DNA of 64,000 bases from Cryptomeria japonica (GCF_030272615.1 NC_081406.1:400162939-400226938), one strand, 5' to 3'. Numbered from the stretch's first letter, positions 1 to 12,520 are shown. Notes: generated from the letters alone by a model not told the origin. Numbers and translations are program-made.

Positions 1-380
1 CTATACAAATGGTGCCTCCTTCCTCTCTACCATTAGAAGGGCCTAGCTCATGGTTCTCAGTTACATGACAGCATGTTCCAGTGACTCTGTTTTGAGAGTA
101 ACAGGTTTTTTGTGCAGGGGTATGCTTCCATATGGTTCTTTCATCCTTTGTCATGCAGTATTGTTTGAAGGATTTAAGGGATGGTGTCTTGTCTTCACAC
201 ATACTGGTTATATCTGGTGATGGACGGGTGCTATAAGTTCTTTCAAAGCATGGAAGCGGACTGCCTCCCTCTTTTTTTCTACAATCTCATTTCTTCAAAT
301 CTTGTTCTGTATTATATGGAGATGTTAACCATCCTCAAAGAATCATGTAAGGGGAGGGTGTTTATAGCAAGTATGTAATG
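1..380. other. Unassigned sequence
   Basis: No domain, RNA gene or repeat could be recognised. A pyrimidine-rich tract ending in GTGCAG near 105-116 looks like a splice acceptor, but no convincing reading frame follows. It may be upstream sequence of the LINE tail that follows. Confidence 0.3.
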
Positions 381-645
381 GGTTATGGGGTTTTTTGGTA
401 TATGTCAGGTATATTTTGATAAAGCTTTGTAACGGGAGGGTGGTCAAACTGAGTTTTTGTAATTGGGTATATGGGGATCCAAATTTTAGTGTTCTTCTTT
501 TTTCGGGCCACAACCGGAGGTTTTCTTGCAGGTTCTTTCCTGCCGGTATGCCCTTTTTTGAACCCGTTTCTGTATTTCAAACTTTTAAATCTAATATAAT
601 ATAGATTAGTGGCATGTCCACTTTCATCAAAAAAAAAAAAAAAGA
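381..645 (+). mobile_element. 3' tail of a non-LTR retrotransposon (LINE-like)
   Basis: The segment is T/G-rich and ends in a short AT-rich stretch followed directly by a run of 15 A and an (AAAG)n tail at 630-655. This is how plant L1-type LINE 3' untranslated regions and poly(A) tails look. There is no coding sequence left to confirm the family and no target duplication was found. A processed retrocopy of a cellular transcript is the main alternative. Confidence 0.4.
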
Positions 646-1126
646 AAGAAAGAAATTGTTTTTATATTGAGGTTAACATTCATGAGAAGACATAGGTGAT
701 ACAGAATAATCTCTGACATGATTTTAAAAAATGAAGTAGACTGTTGTTTATATATTTTAACTCATTGATAATATTTACACAAATTGTAAGTGTACCAACC
801 TGAAAAAATTCTCTTCTAGAATTGAATGTGCTCTGATTGCCTTCTTGAGCACTGAATGTTGTAGAGGATATTCAGTGAAAACGGGGAAAATGCGTAATGA
901 AAATGACCCTTCACAATCTCCTTCTATAAAATGACTCGAATGTAGAGAATGAATGCATTCAATTGTGGTAGTTGATTTTCAAATTTGAATATACGTGGGA
1001 AACATTCACTGACTTCATTTGCAAGTTATGTCTAATTTCTATGATTTTTTAATGAATCCAATTTTATATTTTATTTTTAATGTTTTTTTTGTTTATTGGG
1101 GAGCCTTACACTTGTTGCAAATGCAG
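646..1126. other. Unassigned AT-rich sequence
   Basis: No gene or mobile element recognised. It ends in a T-rich tract leading to the candidate acceptor at 1123-1126. Confidence 0.3.
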
Positions 1127-1169
1127 GTATGAATACCAGATGGAGTTAATGCATAAAGATGTCAAATAA
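1127..1169 (+). other. Possible last exon of an unidentified gene
   Basis: A T-rich tract ends in TTGCAAATGCAG (acceptor AG at 1125-1126). A short open frame encoding YEYQMELMHKDVK then runs to a TAA stop at 1167-1169, and AATAAA overlaps the stop. This is only 13 residues, so the call rests on the acceptor and polyadenylation-like signal. It could easily be chance. Confidence 0.2.
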
Positions 1170-1329
1170 AGTTTACGAGATTGTGCAGTTGTAAGGCTAC
1201 CAAGTTAATGGATGTTTGTATCATGTCATGTCAAGCACAATTAGTTGTGCATATGTAAATGTAAATGTGTACAAGTTGACTTTTAGACCACTTGCTTTGA
1301 GTGGTAATTGTAAATGTATGTTATTTTTA

Positions 1330-1760
1330 TTGTTAGAGAGGGGGGGGGGGGAGGGGTTGGTGAATCAGTTGTCACAGATTACCGCAACCATTAGCAATTT
1401 AAACTTGAATACCGAAACCCAAAACATAATATCGGAATAACAGATAAACCAATTAAGAATAGACAATAATCATAGAATAAAAGCGATCCACATAACACCA
1501 ATATTTATACGTGGAAAACCCAATAAAGGGAAAAACCATGGTGGGAAGCCTACCCACAGTCAGATAATACTTCTGCAGTAAGTATGTGAATTACAATTGA
1601 GGGGCCTGCACTTGCAGGAAGGCCAACAGCCTAGAGTGCACTGCTCATCACAAAAGGAGCCTCACTGACTACATAGAAATCTGAAGAAGTGTTGAACTGC
1701 AAAAGATAACATCTCTTATGCCTGAGTGCAAGAACACAATAGTCAAGATAAGGCAGCTAA
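1330..1760 (-). mobile_element. LTR fragment, copia (Sirevirus-like), minus orientation
   Basis: Read on the minus strand, the segment contains GGTTTTTCCC, a short gap, then GGGTTTTCCAC followed by TATAAA (about 1506-1550). It ends in a pattern of GATTCACCAACCCC and a C-run. The same order (GGTTTTTCCC / GGGTTTTCCAC / TATAAA, then GATTCACCCCCCTCTCAG) occurs in the complete LTR at 9007-10296. The G-run at about 1340-1352 is this C-rich LTR end. No internal region or second LTR was found, so it is a fragment. Confidence 0.5.
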
Positions 1761-4129
1761 AAAACTTTAAAATGATTGGTACTATTCTTTTTTATGTTTT
1801 TTGTTAAGTAATATAAATTAATGTAATATTATAATAAAATTGAGCCCTTTCCACATTCATCACCTAACAACATTAGGTGGGACTAACTTTAAATGTGAGA
1901 CAGAGAAAATAGTATGATTAAAATGAAAATACACATACGTTATTCTAGTAAATAATAACAACAAAGTTAAGGGTTTAGATATACTTATAGAGAGTGACTA
2001 GCAATGGAAATAAACTTAAGATAGTGTAGTGAGACTTCATATCAAATTTTAGTAAATTATGATGAATGCAACCTAGTCGTATGCCCAAGAGTATAACCTA
2101 GTCATGGGGTTATAGCCCAATCCTATTTGTCATAAAGACCCCCCCCCCCCCCCGCCCCACAAAAAAAAAAAGGAAACATTTATAACGGTCCATTGATAAA
2201 TTCTCTCTATGAACACTTGTGGAGCAAAAAGATAGAGTAAAATGTAATGTATGAAGTTAAATTAAATTCGCAATAAAGGACATTTATTAAGGAATTAATT
2301 TCTCTTTCCAAACTCTTGAATATTCAAATTTGAAAACTCTCAAGAACTTCTTAATTAAATTCACCAATTTGTCAATTGGGCAAACAAAGATATGCACTGA
2401 ACTTCATATAAATAGCATTGAAAATCAAAGAAAATTATATTTATTTTTTTTAACAAATTCTCGGCATGAATTAAATCATATTTTTTGTTTAATATTGCAA
2501 CCAAAAGAAACAAACATTTGCAACAATTAACCCCATAAACAAAGATCCAAACAAAAGCCAAAATCACTCAAGGAAACTTACACAAACTCCACTATAGAGA
2601 TTTATTTATAAAATAATAAAAAAATACATCTAAAATGAAGCAAACCCATGACCTCTAAGCTACAATGAACCTCTGCAACTTATGCAAACTCAAAACTGAA
2701 GAAAACCTCAACTATTTAGCAAAGTGATAACCTCTGAAATGAGATTATTTAATGGTAATCATTGACTCTCATCTTAGATCACCTAGTGATCATTTGACTT
2801 CCATCTTTAAATCACCTAGAAAAATTCAAACTTCCATTCTATGATTCCCTTCTCTATTGGTTTATCAATCATTAAAGAAACAAGTCAAAGCTTAGCAAAA
2901 AATTTGCAACCTGAATAATGAATTTTGGAGCTAAAACCCATCCATAAATAAAACCGCATTCAAACTCATAATTTTGGTGCCCAAATTCCACTCCAAATGA
3001 AAGAAAACTTTCCTTTTGCCAAGTGTCTCCAAAATCATAAACTGTCAATGAAAATGTCAACTTCACCAAACTACTAATTACCACTAAAAGCCAAAATAGC
3101 AGGTTATTTGAAACTTTTTGAGTCCCCACGTCAAAAGGAGGGGAAATATTTAAATAAAAAATATAATTGGTGTTTACATAATATTCTAATCTCTACCAAT
3201 CACCAAGTTTATTATTATTTTCCAAATTGTCAACTGGTCCTGATTTGATATGGGATAGTCAACTAACCATTTTTAGTAAGCTGCTATTTTTAATTCTTTT
3301 TGAAAAAGTGATGTGAAATAAAATAATAAAATTTGTCAATCTCAAGCTTAAATACATTGAAATAAAATTAAAAATAGAAAATAAAAAGCTTGATATAGAG
3401 GGCTATTCACCATAAAAATGGGTTGTATAGGTTGCCAAGAAGCTATCATTTATTTTTTTATTATAGCTAGTATAGGGAACTAATCATTTGATATGTCTAG
3501 ACAAGTATTGGAAATCAACCCTCTTCTTACACCTCGACTAAGCTCAATCTTGAGGGGTTGCCTACTCCAATATATTATCAATAACTAAAATTCTACAAAT
3601 ATCTTCCTCTTGATTTTCTATGTGCTTTTCTCTTTTTACTTTTCAAGATTCCTTCTAGATTTCTTTGTATTTCACCTACAAATACCAAATTGAAAGAGGG
3701 AACTCTATAAAATAGAATGGTTAGGGGAGTCTACATTGGTTGATCCCCGGACTTTTAAGAACAATTTCACTTGACAAAAAATAATCATAAAATACTAAAA
3801 TTGTAATATATCTACTAAAAAATATTAAATTAAAAAGGAATCATAAAGGAAGGAGACGAGGATGACATATGAGAAACAAGACAAGGTTTAAGGAGGAGGA
3901 AAAAGCATAAAAACACTTAAATAAAAAAGAGGCTAAAATGGGTACAAAACTTAATTAAATAAATTCTAAAGTATACAATTCTTATTAACAAATTTTTTTC
4001 TCACTTTAGTAGCCATGCAATGCTCTAGAGGAAGAAGTTTGCTAAAGTAAGAATATTATTTCTATCAAAAAGATTATTCTTCAATTTAATTTTAGACTCT
4101 TCATTCAAGCATGTGTATTTTTTCCTATA
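1761..4129. other. Unassigned AT-rich sequence
   Basis: No domain was recognisable on either strand; open frames are short and AT-driven. It may hold the lost 3' part of the decayed copia to the right, but no LTR copy matching 7232-8265 was spotted. Confidence 0.3.
2139..2171. repeat. Poly-C run followed by poly-A run
   Basis: Fifteen C, then GCCCCAC, then eleven A. It is a low-complexity tract and may mark a degenerate element border. Confidence 0.8.
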
Positions 4130-5700
4130 ATGCATCCGCAAAAAGAGTGATTACTAAACACATCATATTTATAATAAACACAATGATCAAATTTAGAATG
4201 CTCAAACTACAAACTCAACACATTTTATCATTTTTTTATCACCACGACCTGGAATTCTATTTAAGGACATAAAAATATTTCTTCAATTTGCGAACCAAAT
4301 TACTTTGACTTTCACCATGCAGTGCTCAAATTATGTCATATAAATATTCTCCTCATAATAATCATGAAAAAAATCCATTTTCTCATACTCTAGATTATAA
4401 GCAATTGATAGCAATAAAAATTTAAGAATCTAATAGATGCCATTTTTGTAACAAGAGAAAATATCTCACCATAATCAACACCCTCAACTTTTAAGTATCC
4501 TTTTGCAACTAATTATTCTTTTTAGTTTTCAAGACCTCCATCTAAACCAAACTTTTTCTTAAACATCCATTTGCAACCAACATGTTTTGTTCTTTTAAGG
4601 AATGGTACTAAATCTCTTGTATCATTCTTTTTCAAAGATGTCATTTCTTGATCCATATAAATCTCCCAAGATTTTGTCATTCATACATAATGCCTCTTCT
4701 ACAAATATAGGCTCATTTGTGTTGGAATTAAAAGCAAAAATACATATCCAACCATCAAGCGAATAAATTTTAGGTGGTTGTCTATGCTTTGTAGACCTTT
4801 GAATAAACTAAAATGGAGGTTCTTCCTACTCTTTGAAAAATTCAAAGCTAGATGAGCTCTCCTCAACTTCTTGTTTATCTATGGGTCTCAATTCAACCTT
4901 TTTGGCTATAGAAAGAAGTTGAATCACATATTTATGTTCTCTTTGTTCTGGCTACAATGTAATAGAATAAGGCTTGGTTTCTCTAAAAATAACACGTGAC
5001 TACATATTACCTTAATTCCAACAAGATTGCAAAGCTTATACCATTTCACATGATACGATACATTTTACAACCTTATTCTCAAACTTTGTTGCCTCTCCTT
5101 TGGCACATGTGCATATGGCTTATAACCAAAAACTATGATTTACCAATAAAATCTTGTGACTTGAACACACCTCCATAAGCAATCTATCAACAAGGGAGAT
5201 CTACTAATCAGGTAACAAGTAGTGGCAACAACGTCAATCCAAATTTTATTTTTTTTAAACCAGCACCACTAAGTATACACCTAGCTTTCTCCATCAGTGA
5301 CATATTCATTCTTGTTGCAACTCCATTATCTTGTGAAGAATATAGAGTTGTATTTTATCTCATAATACCATTTTTTTATAAAATCTATTAAAGTCATTAG
5401 AGCACAATTCACCACCATTGTCAAACCTTAAATATTTTATTTTATGTTTCAATTTGTAACTCAACCATTTTTTTTAATATTTAAAATGACAAAAAACTTT
5501 AGATTTAGTCTTTAGAAAATATACCCATCTCCTACAATAATCACCAAAAAATAAAACGTAATGTGTAGATCTTCTAAAGGAACATCTTTTGGACCAAACA
5601 CATCAGAGTGAAGAAGATCCAACACAACACAAGATTTATGAGAACTCGAGTAAAATTGAACATGATTTGTTTACCATAAATGCAATGATCTTAGAAATCA
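4130..5700 (-). pseudogene. pol: copia pol remnant (integrase and reverse transcriptase)
   Basis: On the minus strand the peptide LDLLHSDVFGPK (about 5585-5625) matches the integrase core start. A DNGGE-type motif (about 5400-5435) matches its second acidic block. Toward lower coordinates come reverse transcriptase pieces: WMFKKKFGLDGGLE and LVAKGY...GVDYGEIFS at 4440-4620, IAYNLEYEKMDFF at about 4370, and a KLKKYFYVLK block at about 4270 that corresponds to the family's conserved KLKKxLYGLK. Frames change repeatedly and stops are frequent. It cannot encode a working enzyme. Confidence 0.7.
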
Positions 5701-6405
5701 ACATCAAGATTGCAATAAGTCAACCCTTCGCAAAGGTTTTTATTTTACAAGGGCCTTACACCCTTTTGTCCAATGTGGCCAAGTCTATGGTGTCATGCCA
5801 TAACATGAACTTCTTTATAGGTAACTTTGATTCGATTTAAACAACATTTTTGGGTACCCAAAAGTCATAACCATGTACAGAAGATGAAACCCTCACCTCC
5901 TCTAATGAAGTAGCTACATACTTTGTTCTCATAGAAGTAATATTGCACTGAATAGTGTATGCATCAATATTATACAATGTTCCAAATATTAGAACTTTAG
6001 CAATTACCATAGAACCTCTAACTATCTTGCATCATACATCAAAAAATACTAACTACATACTCACATCTATTATTTTTTTCATAGATTAAAAATTGTTCTA
6101 ATCCAAAGATATGTAATACACCATTAATATTTTTTTATTATACCATAAAGAAACTTTATTCTAAATTTACCATGACTGGCAATATTTAAATAAGAATCAT
6201 CACCCAAGTACACCTTACATCCATCAATTTTTTTATATTCAAAAAAAACAATCTCTATTAGAAGTTATATGGAGAGATGACCTCAAATCAATTCACTATG
6301 CATCATTACTTGGATGAGTGGCCAAAGATACAATGAGCGCATCACCATCTTCCTTCTCTAACTTAGAAAGAATCAATTTTTTTTTTTCTTCTTCTTTTAT
6401 TATTA

Positions 6406-6765
6406 TCACTCCTTATGAAAGTGTCCAATCTTTTCACAAATCCAACAAATGGCCTTGGACTTTCTAGGAGATGTGGATCTCCCTTTAGACAAGGATTTAT
6501 CATGCTTCTTGTTATTCTTTCCTTTTTTCTTAGGTCTTCCACAAGCATCTAGGACCTCCATTGTATTGATGTATGCATTCGTTCTCATCTCTTCAAAAAG
6601 AAAAGAACCCACAACACCTTCAACTTTAAAGACAAAAAAAAGTACTCCCAAGAGCCAAAACAAAAGAATCTCATGAATTTGACATCTCTCCTCCCCATCC
6701 ATTTTTACACCAACTAATGCCAATTGAGCCACCAACATGTTGAATGTTTGCAGGTGGTATGTCAT
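6406..6765 (-). pseudogene. gag: copia gag remnant with zinc knuckle
   Basis: A 119-codon frame remains. Its C-terminal part is basic (KKKGKNNKKHDKSLSKGR) and is followed by CWICEKIGHFHKE, the CX2CX4HX4C nucleic-acid-binding knuckle of copia Gag. The N-terminal part, with LAQLALVGVKMDGEERCQI, fits the end of the UBN2-type Gag domain. It lies between the primer-binding site (about 7219-7229) and the pol remnant, as expected. Upstream gag sequence (6770-7200) is frameshifted. Confidence 0.65.
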
Positions 6766-7218
6766 CCACCCTCTTCCATTCTAAAGGAATACAATTTATT
6801 TTTAATAGAATCTTATTGACTAAAGATTTAGCTTGATATATCTCAACAAATTTATTCTATAGTTTTTGTAGAGCTCTCTTCATGATGATTGATTAAAATA
6901 GTGTCCCATGCACAATCCAATCAAACCTTCTCTTTACGGTCATAATTTCATATTAAGCAGTCAAAGTAACATCAATAGGCCTTCAAATATTTTAATAAAT
7001 AGCATCTCATAGATATCAATCAATTAATAGATCCTCCATCTTGAGCTTCCACATTTCAAAATTTATAAAAAATATATATATTTACCTTGATTCTCCTTGA
7101 TGAACTTGTCATCTGAAAATTCTTGCAAAATCACAAAGTATTGTTTACACAAGCTCCCACTCAAAATTAGTAGTTAAAAAAGTCCAACAACCCATAACTA
7201 AAACCAAAAGTGATCAAT

Positions 7219-7229
7219 CTTTAATACCA
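7219..7229 (-). promoter_or_regulatory. Primer-binding site of the decayed copia
   Basis: Minus strand reads TGGTATTAAAG directly inside the LTR border. This resembles the TGGTATCAGAGC complement of the initiator tRNA-Met 3' end, with two changes. Confidence 0.5.
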
Positions 7230-7231
7230 CT

Positions 7232-8265
7232 TGTAAGGAAGCTAAGATAGCAAAACAACTTTCTACACTAATCTTGAGAGGAGGGTTGTGAAAAACTTTG
7301 CGAATAATTACAAGTTAGAAACTAACAAAAATAGACATAATAGCATTCATACCACAACACAATTTATTTTATGTAAAGAAAACCCTTTTGGGAGAATAAT
7401 CCCACACTCAAAAAGTCATTCAATATATTAGTCTTAAATCAACAAGATTGCAATAGATTTGCAGAGCACGTTTTCACAAGAGTATCACCGACTAGAGATT
7501 CAAAGACAATTCAACATCTATGAGAATCTCACACAATAATATAATACAATTTATAACCGCAATAGAATGCCTTGTAAAATAGATTTTCCTTCTAAGGCTA
7601 GAAAAACATCCATAACCTCTATCATTAGAACTATGACCTAATGATGAACGATCTAAATTTATAATATATATTATGTGGTTTTTGTGGGTGTTGCCTCCAA
7701 ACTCTCATTAGGGCATGTGGCCCTCAAACACTCTACTAGGGGGTCATCCCCCTTGAACCTTGCAAGAAGGGTTCCCCCCTACATCCCCCTATGCTCAAAT
7801 GTAAACTTACTATAAATAGTAACCTTTTGAAATTCCAAAGTTAAGACACCATTTTACCTAGCAAAAATATATATCCAATTCCAAACCTTGATGCACTTAC
7901 GATTTCAACTTTAAAGTCCAATTCCATCTTTTCAAATTGCAAAATATAATTCTTACTCTAAGCCTTGATGGACTTGTGATTCAAGGTTCATAATCTAGTT
8001 GCAATTTTACAAAATACAAAATACAATCCCAACTCTAAATCCCATTAAAATTGGAATTTGAGCTTTAGTTTGATTGCATCTTTGAAAATTACAAAATGCA
8101 ATCCTAACTTTAAGCCCTAATGGATTTACAATTCAATCTTTGGACTCCAGCTTCATCTTTTCAAACTACAAAATACAATTCCAAATTGGTACCCTAATAG
8201 ATGTTCAATTCAAACTTCATGGTCCAAAATACAAATTGTAACCTTGCACAAAATTTCCAATCTAG
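7232..8265 (-). repeat. 5' LTR of the decayed copia (borders approximate at right)
   Basis: The LTR begins with TGTAAGG beside the primer-binding site. It contains AAAACCCTTTTGGGAG near 7380, a short dyad seen in similar form in other LTRs of this window. The right end is not fixed: no clear CA plus target duplication was found before the Sirevirus sequence at about 8270. The second LTR was not found. Confidence 0.45.
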
Positions 8266-8279
8266 GATAGTAAGCTTTT

Positions 8280-8631
8280 GATATGCAGAATTTGTTAAGT
8301 GATTGTGATGATGCGAAGAAAGTCTTATCGACATGTATTGAGGAATTGAGGCTCCAAGTATTGTATCTCTTGGCTGACAACTGCAATGAAGCACATAAGC
8401 AAAATTGATTCTATTGAAGATGAGTTGACAACTTTAGGCCAATCTTATGATTTTTTGGATGGTAAGGATGGTGAGAAAAGGAAAAGAATAAACTTTATTC
8501 AAAATGAACTCTTATTCTTGCAAAGGCGGAGAGAAGACTTTGTGAACATGTTTTGGAAGGTGAAGAAGATTGTTGAGGCTAAATTGGAGCATTTTTCAGC
8601 ATTGCTTGGAAGTGCAGTTGAGTATGAGTAG
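8280..8631 (+). pseudogene. Broken 3' ORF of a Sirevirus-like element (env-like position)
   Basis: One frame runs from 8280 to a TGA at 8406-8408 (starts DMQNLLSDCDDAKKVLST). The next frame continues from 8386 to a TAG at 8629-8631 and is rich in K, E, R and L (FLQRRREDFVNMFWKVKK). Together they look like one alpha-helical or coiled-coil protein split by a frameshift. It lies between pol and the 3' LTR, where Sireviruses carry an extra ORF sometimes called env-like. No transmembrane segment or envelope motif is visible, so I make no envelope claim. It could also be the degraded end of another internal ORF. Confidence 0.4.
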
Positions 8632-8993
8632 AACCCATATGCTTCGGATAATTTTTCTCATGCAGTTGATCTATTGGTAGAATGCAGAAGCCTTTCAGTA
8701 AGCATAAAATTGGTGACAAGTTCTTGAGGAGTTCTTCCAAAACTGAAGGACAAATGAAAGCTTATATTTCCGAAGAAGAGCAGCTAAAGGTTCTTTCTGG
8801 AGTAGTATTCAGTTTTTTATCATTTTTGCAAGTTGTGTATATATTCTGTCTTTTCTTTCTTTTCTTTTTCATCAAAGGCAACCTTTGTCCTTGATGTCAA
8901 AAGGGGGAAAAAGGAATGTGGCTTTTGGATTTGAGGAGTTGCATGAGGAAGGGGGAGTTGAGTCATATGCAGATATGTTTTGTCATCAATGAC

Positions 8994-9006
8994 AAAAAGG
9001 GGAGAT
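8994..9006 (+). promoter_or_regulatory. Polypurine tract of the Sirevirus-like element
   Basis: AAAAAGGGGAGA lies immediately before the LTR start. A second purine tract, AAAAGGGGGAAAAAGG, lies at about 8899-8914. Confidence 0.7.
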
Positions 9007-10296
9007 TGTTAGACTTGTGTGAATATTGTTGTCATTGATGTCAAACTAACTATCCGATTTGGACCGGACAGTATGTGCAGTTCTATGTTATCTGGATTGG
9101 TCTGAATACTATGTGTAATTCTTTGCTATGGACAAATGTTGTATGCATGTGGTATGTGTAACCTTTTTTGTTATGATCTAGTGATGTGCGTTCTGGTATA
9201 GCTACTGGTTATAATAAGATGAAGTTGTTACAATGGAGTGATATCCAAAAGATCCTCATCTCTGAAATTATGTATTGTTCTTACTCTAGTCCCAATATTA
9301 GTTACATGTCTCGATATTAGCTATTTTGGTTTTTTCAGTTGTTGAGACACTCTTGTTATGTGTGGAATCTATATTTTGGAGATTGGAGATGTTATGCTTA
9401 TAATGGGTCAAAATTTATGGGTCTGGATGACCCTGTCCCATTTCGGTAATCATGGTATATGCATCGGTCAATGGATTATGCTAAAGGAAGCGTGTTGACC
9501 TCTTGTGGAGGCCTTGATCAAGGTTTTATTTGATAACATATTGAGATAGGCTGACACATTATCCGGGTATATATATGGCAATGTATGATGTGATATGATG
9601 CAATGAAAAGTGAAAGATCAAGGAAGTATATGAGGTGTGTATGCGAAAGGGACATAGCAACGAAGATAGCAAAGAAGCAAAGTGTGAAGTGTGAATTGCG
9701 GACATCAAAGACAGAGTAAGAGTGCAGCTAGTGTTGCAGTATTCCTTCACCGGACCTGTTGTAGGACAGTTGTACAAAGATTTTAATAGGATCTATAGTG
9801 TTTGCAAATTGTGATCTGAGCTTAATCTTGGAATTGATCTCATGCATTTGGAGATTCAATTCCTTTCGGTTCAATCTTTTCTTTTGCAGTGAGCATTTCG
9901 GTTGTAAGTCGTTGTAACTTTTGCAATGAGCATTCCAGCAGTGAGCATTTCGGTTGTAAGTCATTGTAACTTTTGCAATGAGCATTCCAGCAGTGAGGCA
10001 TTTTTGTATTCAGATAGTGAGTCACCCCTTTGTAAAACTCTATATAACTAGTTATATTCTCCAGAGAGTTAACCCTCTCTGTGGTTTTTCCCATTTGGGT
10101 TTTCCACATATAAAATCCAATGTTCCTTGTGTGGTTGTGATTTTCATGATTAGTTTGCATTTATGTGTGTAATGCATAATTGATGAATTTAATCCTTATC
10201 AGTGGAAGGTTTAAGTTTGGTAGTAGTTTTTATTTGATCTATGGAATACTGATTCACCCCCCTCTCAGTATTTTGGTCCCTTCAACCAATCCAACA
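9007..10296 (+). repeat. 3' LTR of the Sirevirus-like element
   Basis: The LTR runs from TGTTAGACTTG to CAATCCAACA, about 1290 bp. A TATA box (TATATAA at 10041-10047) fits the U3/R boundary. Downstream lies GGTTTTTCCC/GGGTTTTCCAC, then the end motif GATTCACCCCCCTCTCAG. It carries an internal 52-bp duplication (9889-9992). Confidence 0.75.
9889..9992. repeat. 52-bp tandem duplication inside the LTR
   Basis: Two 52-bp units (9889-9940 and 9941-9992), each starting GTGAGCATTTCGG, differ at one base. A truncated third copy starts at 9993. They lie 50-150 bp upstream of the TATA box, so the change could alter promoter strength. Confidence 0.85.
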
Positions 10297-12520
10297 AGTT
10301 GGACAAAAATATTTACATAACACATTTTACCCAAATCAGTTATCACTAGTTAACCACAATTGTGGTAAAACATGTGCTTACACACTCAATAAACCATTAA
10401 GCATACTTATTCCATACAAGATAATCAAAACATAACATATACACCCAACATCATATGAATATGTATAATGAAATGATTTGAAGAATAACATCAACAAAAA
10501 TTTATCCTAAAGCCACATGATCTAAGATAACACAAAGCATAAGTCAATAATGACAACAAAATAATTTCAAAACAAATAACATTATCAAGTCACATTGATA
10601 GATATAGTGAAATCAATGAAGCTAAAACATCCCTCAATCTTAGAAGTGGACAAATATCAACACATTCATTATAAGGGACTTAGACTTTATAAGTTTACAA
10701 TGATATAAGAAAACATCCCCCAAGATTAAAAGTCATTGAATATCAACATCAAAATTATATGGATCTTTCTAAGTTATATAGGAGGTATGTAAAGTGGATC
10801 TCCTTTTGTTTTGAAAATGCATTGTGTTTTTCATGTCTCTTGTTTTAATGTCCTTAGACAACATGTTCACATTCAATCAATTCTTCCTTAATTGGATTTA
10901 TCAAATATTGGTAATACGTTGTAAGCTATTTTTCGTGGGGCCTTTATGTTGATATTGTAATGAAGAAAAATAATTTTGGATTCATATATTGTAACATGCT
11001 TTTGCTCTTAAGGAGATTCCTCTATTGGTGATTTGAGTTGTGGACTCGAAATCCCCAAGCTCAATAGTCTTCTAAGTGCCACAAGTGTGAAACCTAAGAA
11101 GAACATCCACAAAACCTATTTTAAGTTGGACATTTAAGGACCAATTATTGAGGTGGGTAAGACCTCCTTCACCTTTGGCTCGACTAAACCAATGGGGGGT
11201 TTCCCTAAGGTGGTGAACTAATTAGTATCACTCTAGATGAAAAATTGTTACAAACTATACCCTTTACATAGTGTATCCCAACGTCTATGTTATAATAGAC
11301 CTATGTGTTAATTTGACAAATAAAGTTGCATGCCTTTAAGAACAAAAACCTTATAAAGCACAAGGTTTAAATGAAATGGATATATCTATTCCTTTGTATA
11401 TTCTTATTCCTAGAAGTTAGAAAAACTACCAAACCACAATAAATAGAAAGTGATTTTGATGAATTGTTCTAGTGTCGGGTTGGTGAGAAATAGAGTTTAT
11501 AGTGTACCAATGCATATTCTAGTAAGCAAACAAAGTCATAAGATCATTCAAATATACAATTAATTAAAATCCCAAAAAGAAAATCATAAAGAACATTTCA
11601 TTGAAGATTATATTTTCTTGAATGCATAAATAAATTAGGTTCTATACACATTCAATGAAAAAATTGAATTTCCAAAATATTAGGAGAGTCTATTTAGTAA
11701 TCTATAGATAAAATTGCACATTTATTTTATAGCTTGTTAGGGGACACCATGAGAAATCTAGAAATGGATATCTAGCCCCTAAGATGCACCAAGCATTCAT
11801 TACAATGCATTGTAACGTATGAAGGGCATGGATGTCTTGGTGTATCCTAGAAGTTGAATAGCCATTTCCGCAAAATTTTAATAAGTTTTTTTTCAATCAT
11901 GTAATTGATCAAAACAAATATAATACCAATAGAAACACTAAGATGAGTTTGATTCTACACTTTAAACTCTTCGAAACATATTTGGGATGAACCCACATAG
12001 CTAAATTAAAGTAGTTGTCTTTACTTTCACTAGAATAAAACCCTAACTGTATAAATGTTTTTCCTACTTTATTCTTCTCCAAATTGTTTTATCGTCCCTT
12101 GAAAAAGGGAAAATGAAAACGTATATACCCGTCTGCAAGTCATCCATAAAAAGAAACATGCAAACTTGCATCCCTAGAAATCTGTGATTTTCTACAACTA
12201 CAGGCAACGGCCATGTCTATTTGTCAAGGTTATATGACATTTTGTATTCCCAAGCAGCATGGGAATCCTCCTATCTTCAACTAGCATCACCTCTGCCATT
12301 AATGATGTGAAGATTCGTGTGTAAGAACCCATGCAAATCATAGAAATTGAGATCTTGGGAAGACATTTAAAAAGAAAAGGGGATTCGCAGCATTAAATTA
12401 AGTATGGTCATATATTTTTCCTCTTCGTGGATCCATGCCAAAATGCATAAAAATTGCTTCCCAAGCTCGCACAGATAAAAAGCTAGTGCTTGAGGGGCAT
12501 CAATGATGTTGCAGAGTGGT
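10297..12520. other. Unassigned AT-rich sequence
   Basis: No gene, domain or element border was recognised. Open frames are short. The region may be old, unrecognisable repeat. Confidence 0.3.

Larger units (their letters stand above)
4130..8265 (-). mobile_element. Decayed Ty1/copia element, minus strand, 3' end missing
   Basis: Reading right to left the order is LTR (7232-8265), primer-binding site, gag with a CCHC knuckle, integrase, then reverse transcriptase. Integrase before reverse transcriptase is diagnostic of Ty1/copia. The coding parts are broken by many frameshifts and stops, so this is one of the older insertions. The left border near 4130 is where recognisable reverse transcriptase fades out; RNase H and the 3' LTR were not found. 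The right border meets the Sirevirus fragment at about 8270. Confidence 0.75.
8271..10296 (+). mobile_element. 3' portion of a Sirevirus-like copia element
   Basis: The fragment holds a broken 3' ORF, two purine tracts and a complete 3' LTR (9007-10296). The junction reads AAAAAGGGGAGATTG then TTAG, the usual Sirevirus polypurine-tract/LTR border. No primer-binding site follows the LTR, so it is a 3' LTR and everything 5' of 8271 is missing. The lineage call is from the border motif, the extra 3' ORF and the roughly 1.3-kb LTR. Confidence 0.7.

Noticed and set aside
181-604. Small plus-strand ORFs
   Set aside because: No codon or domain support; the second lies in the LINE 3' tail.
8280-8631. 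Envelope gene
   Set aside because: Only the position fits; no signal peptide, membrane anchor or cleavage motif is visible.
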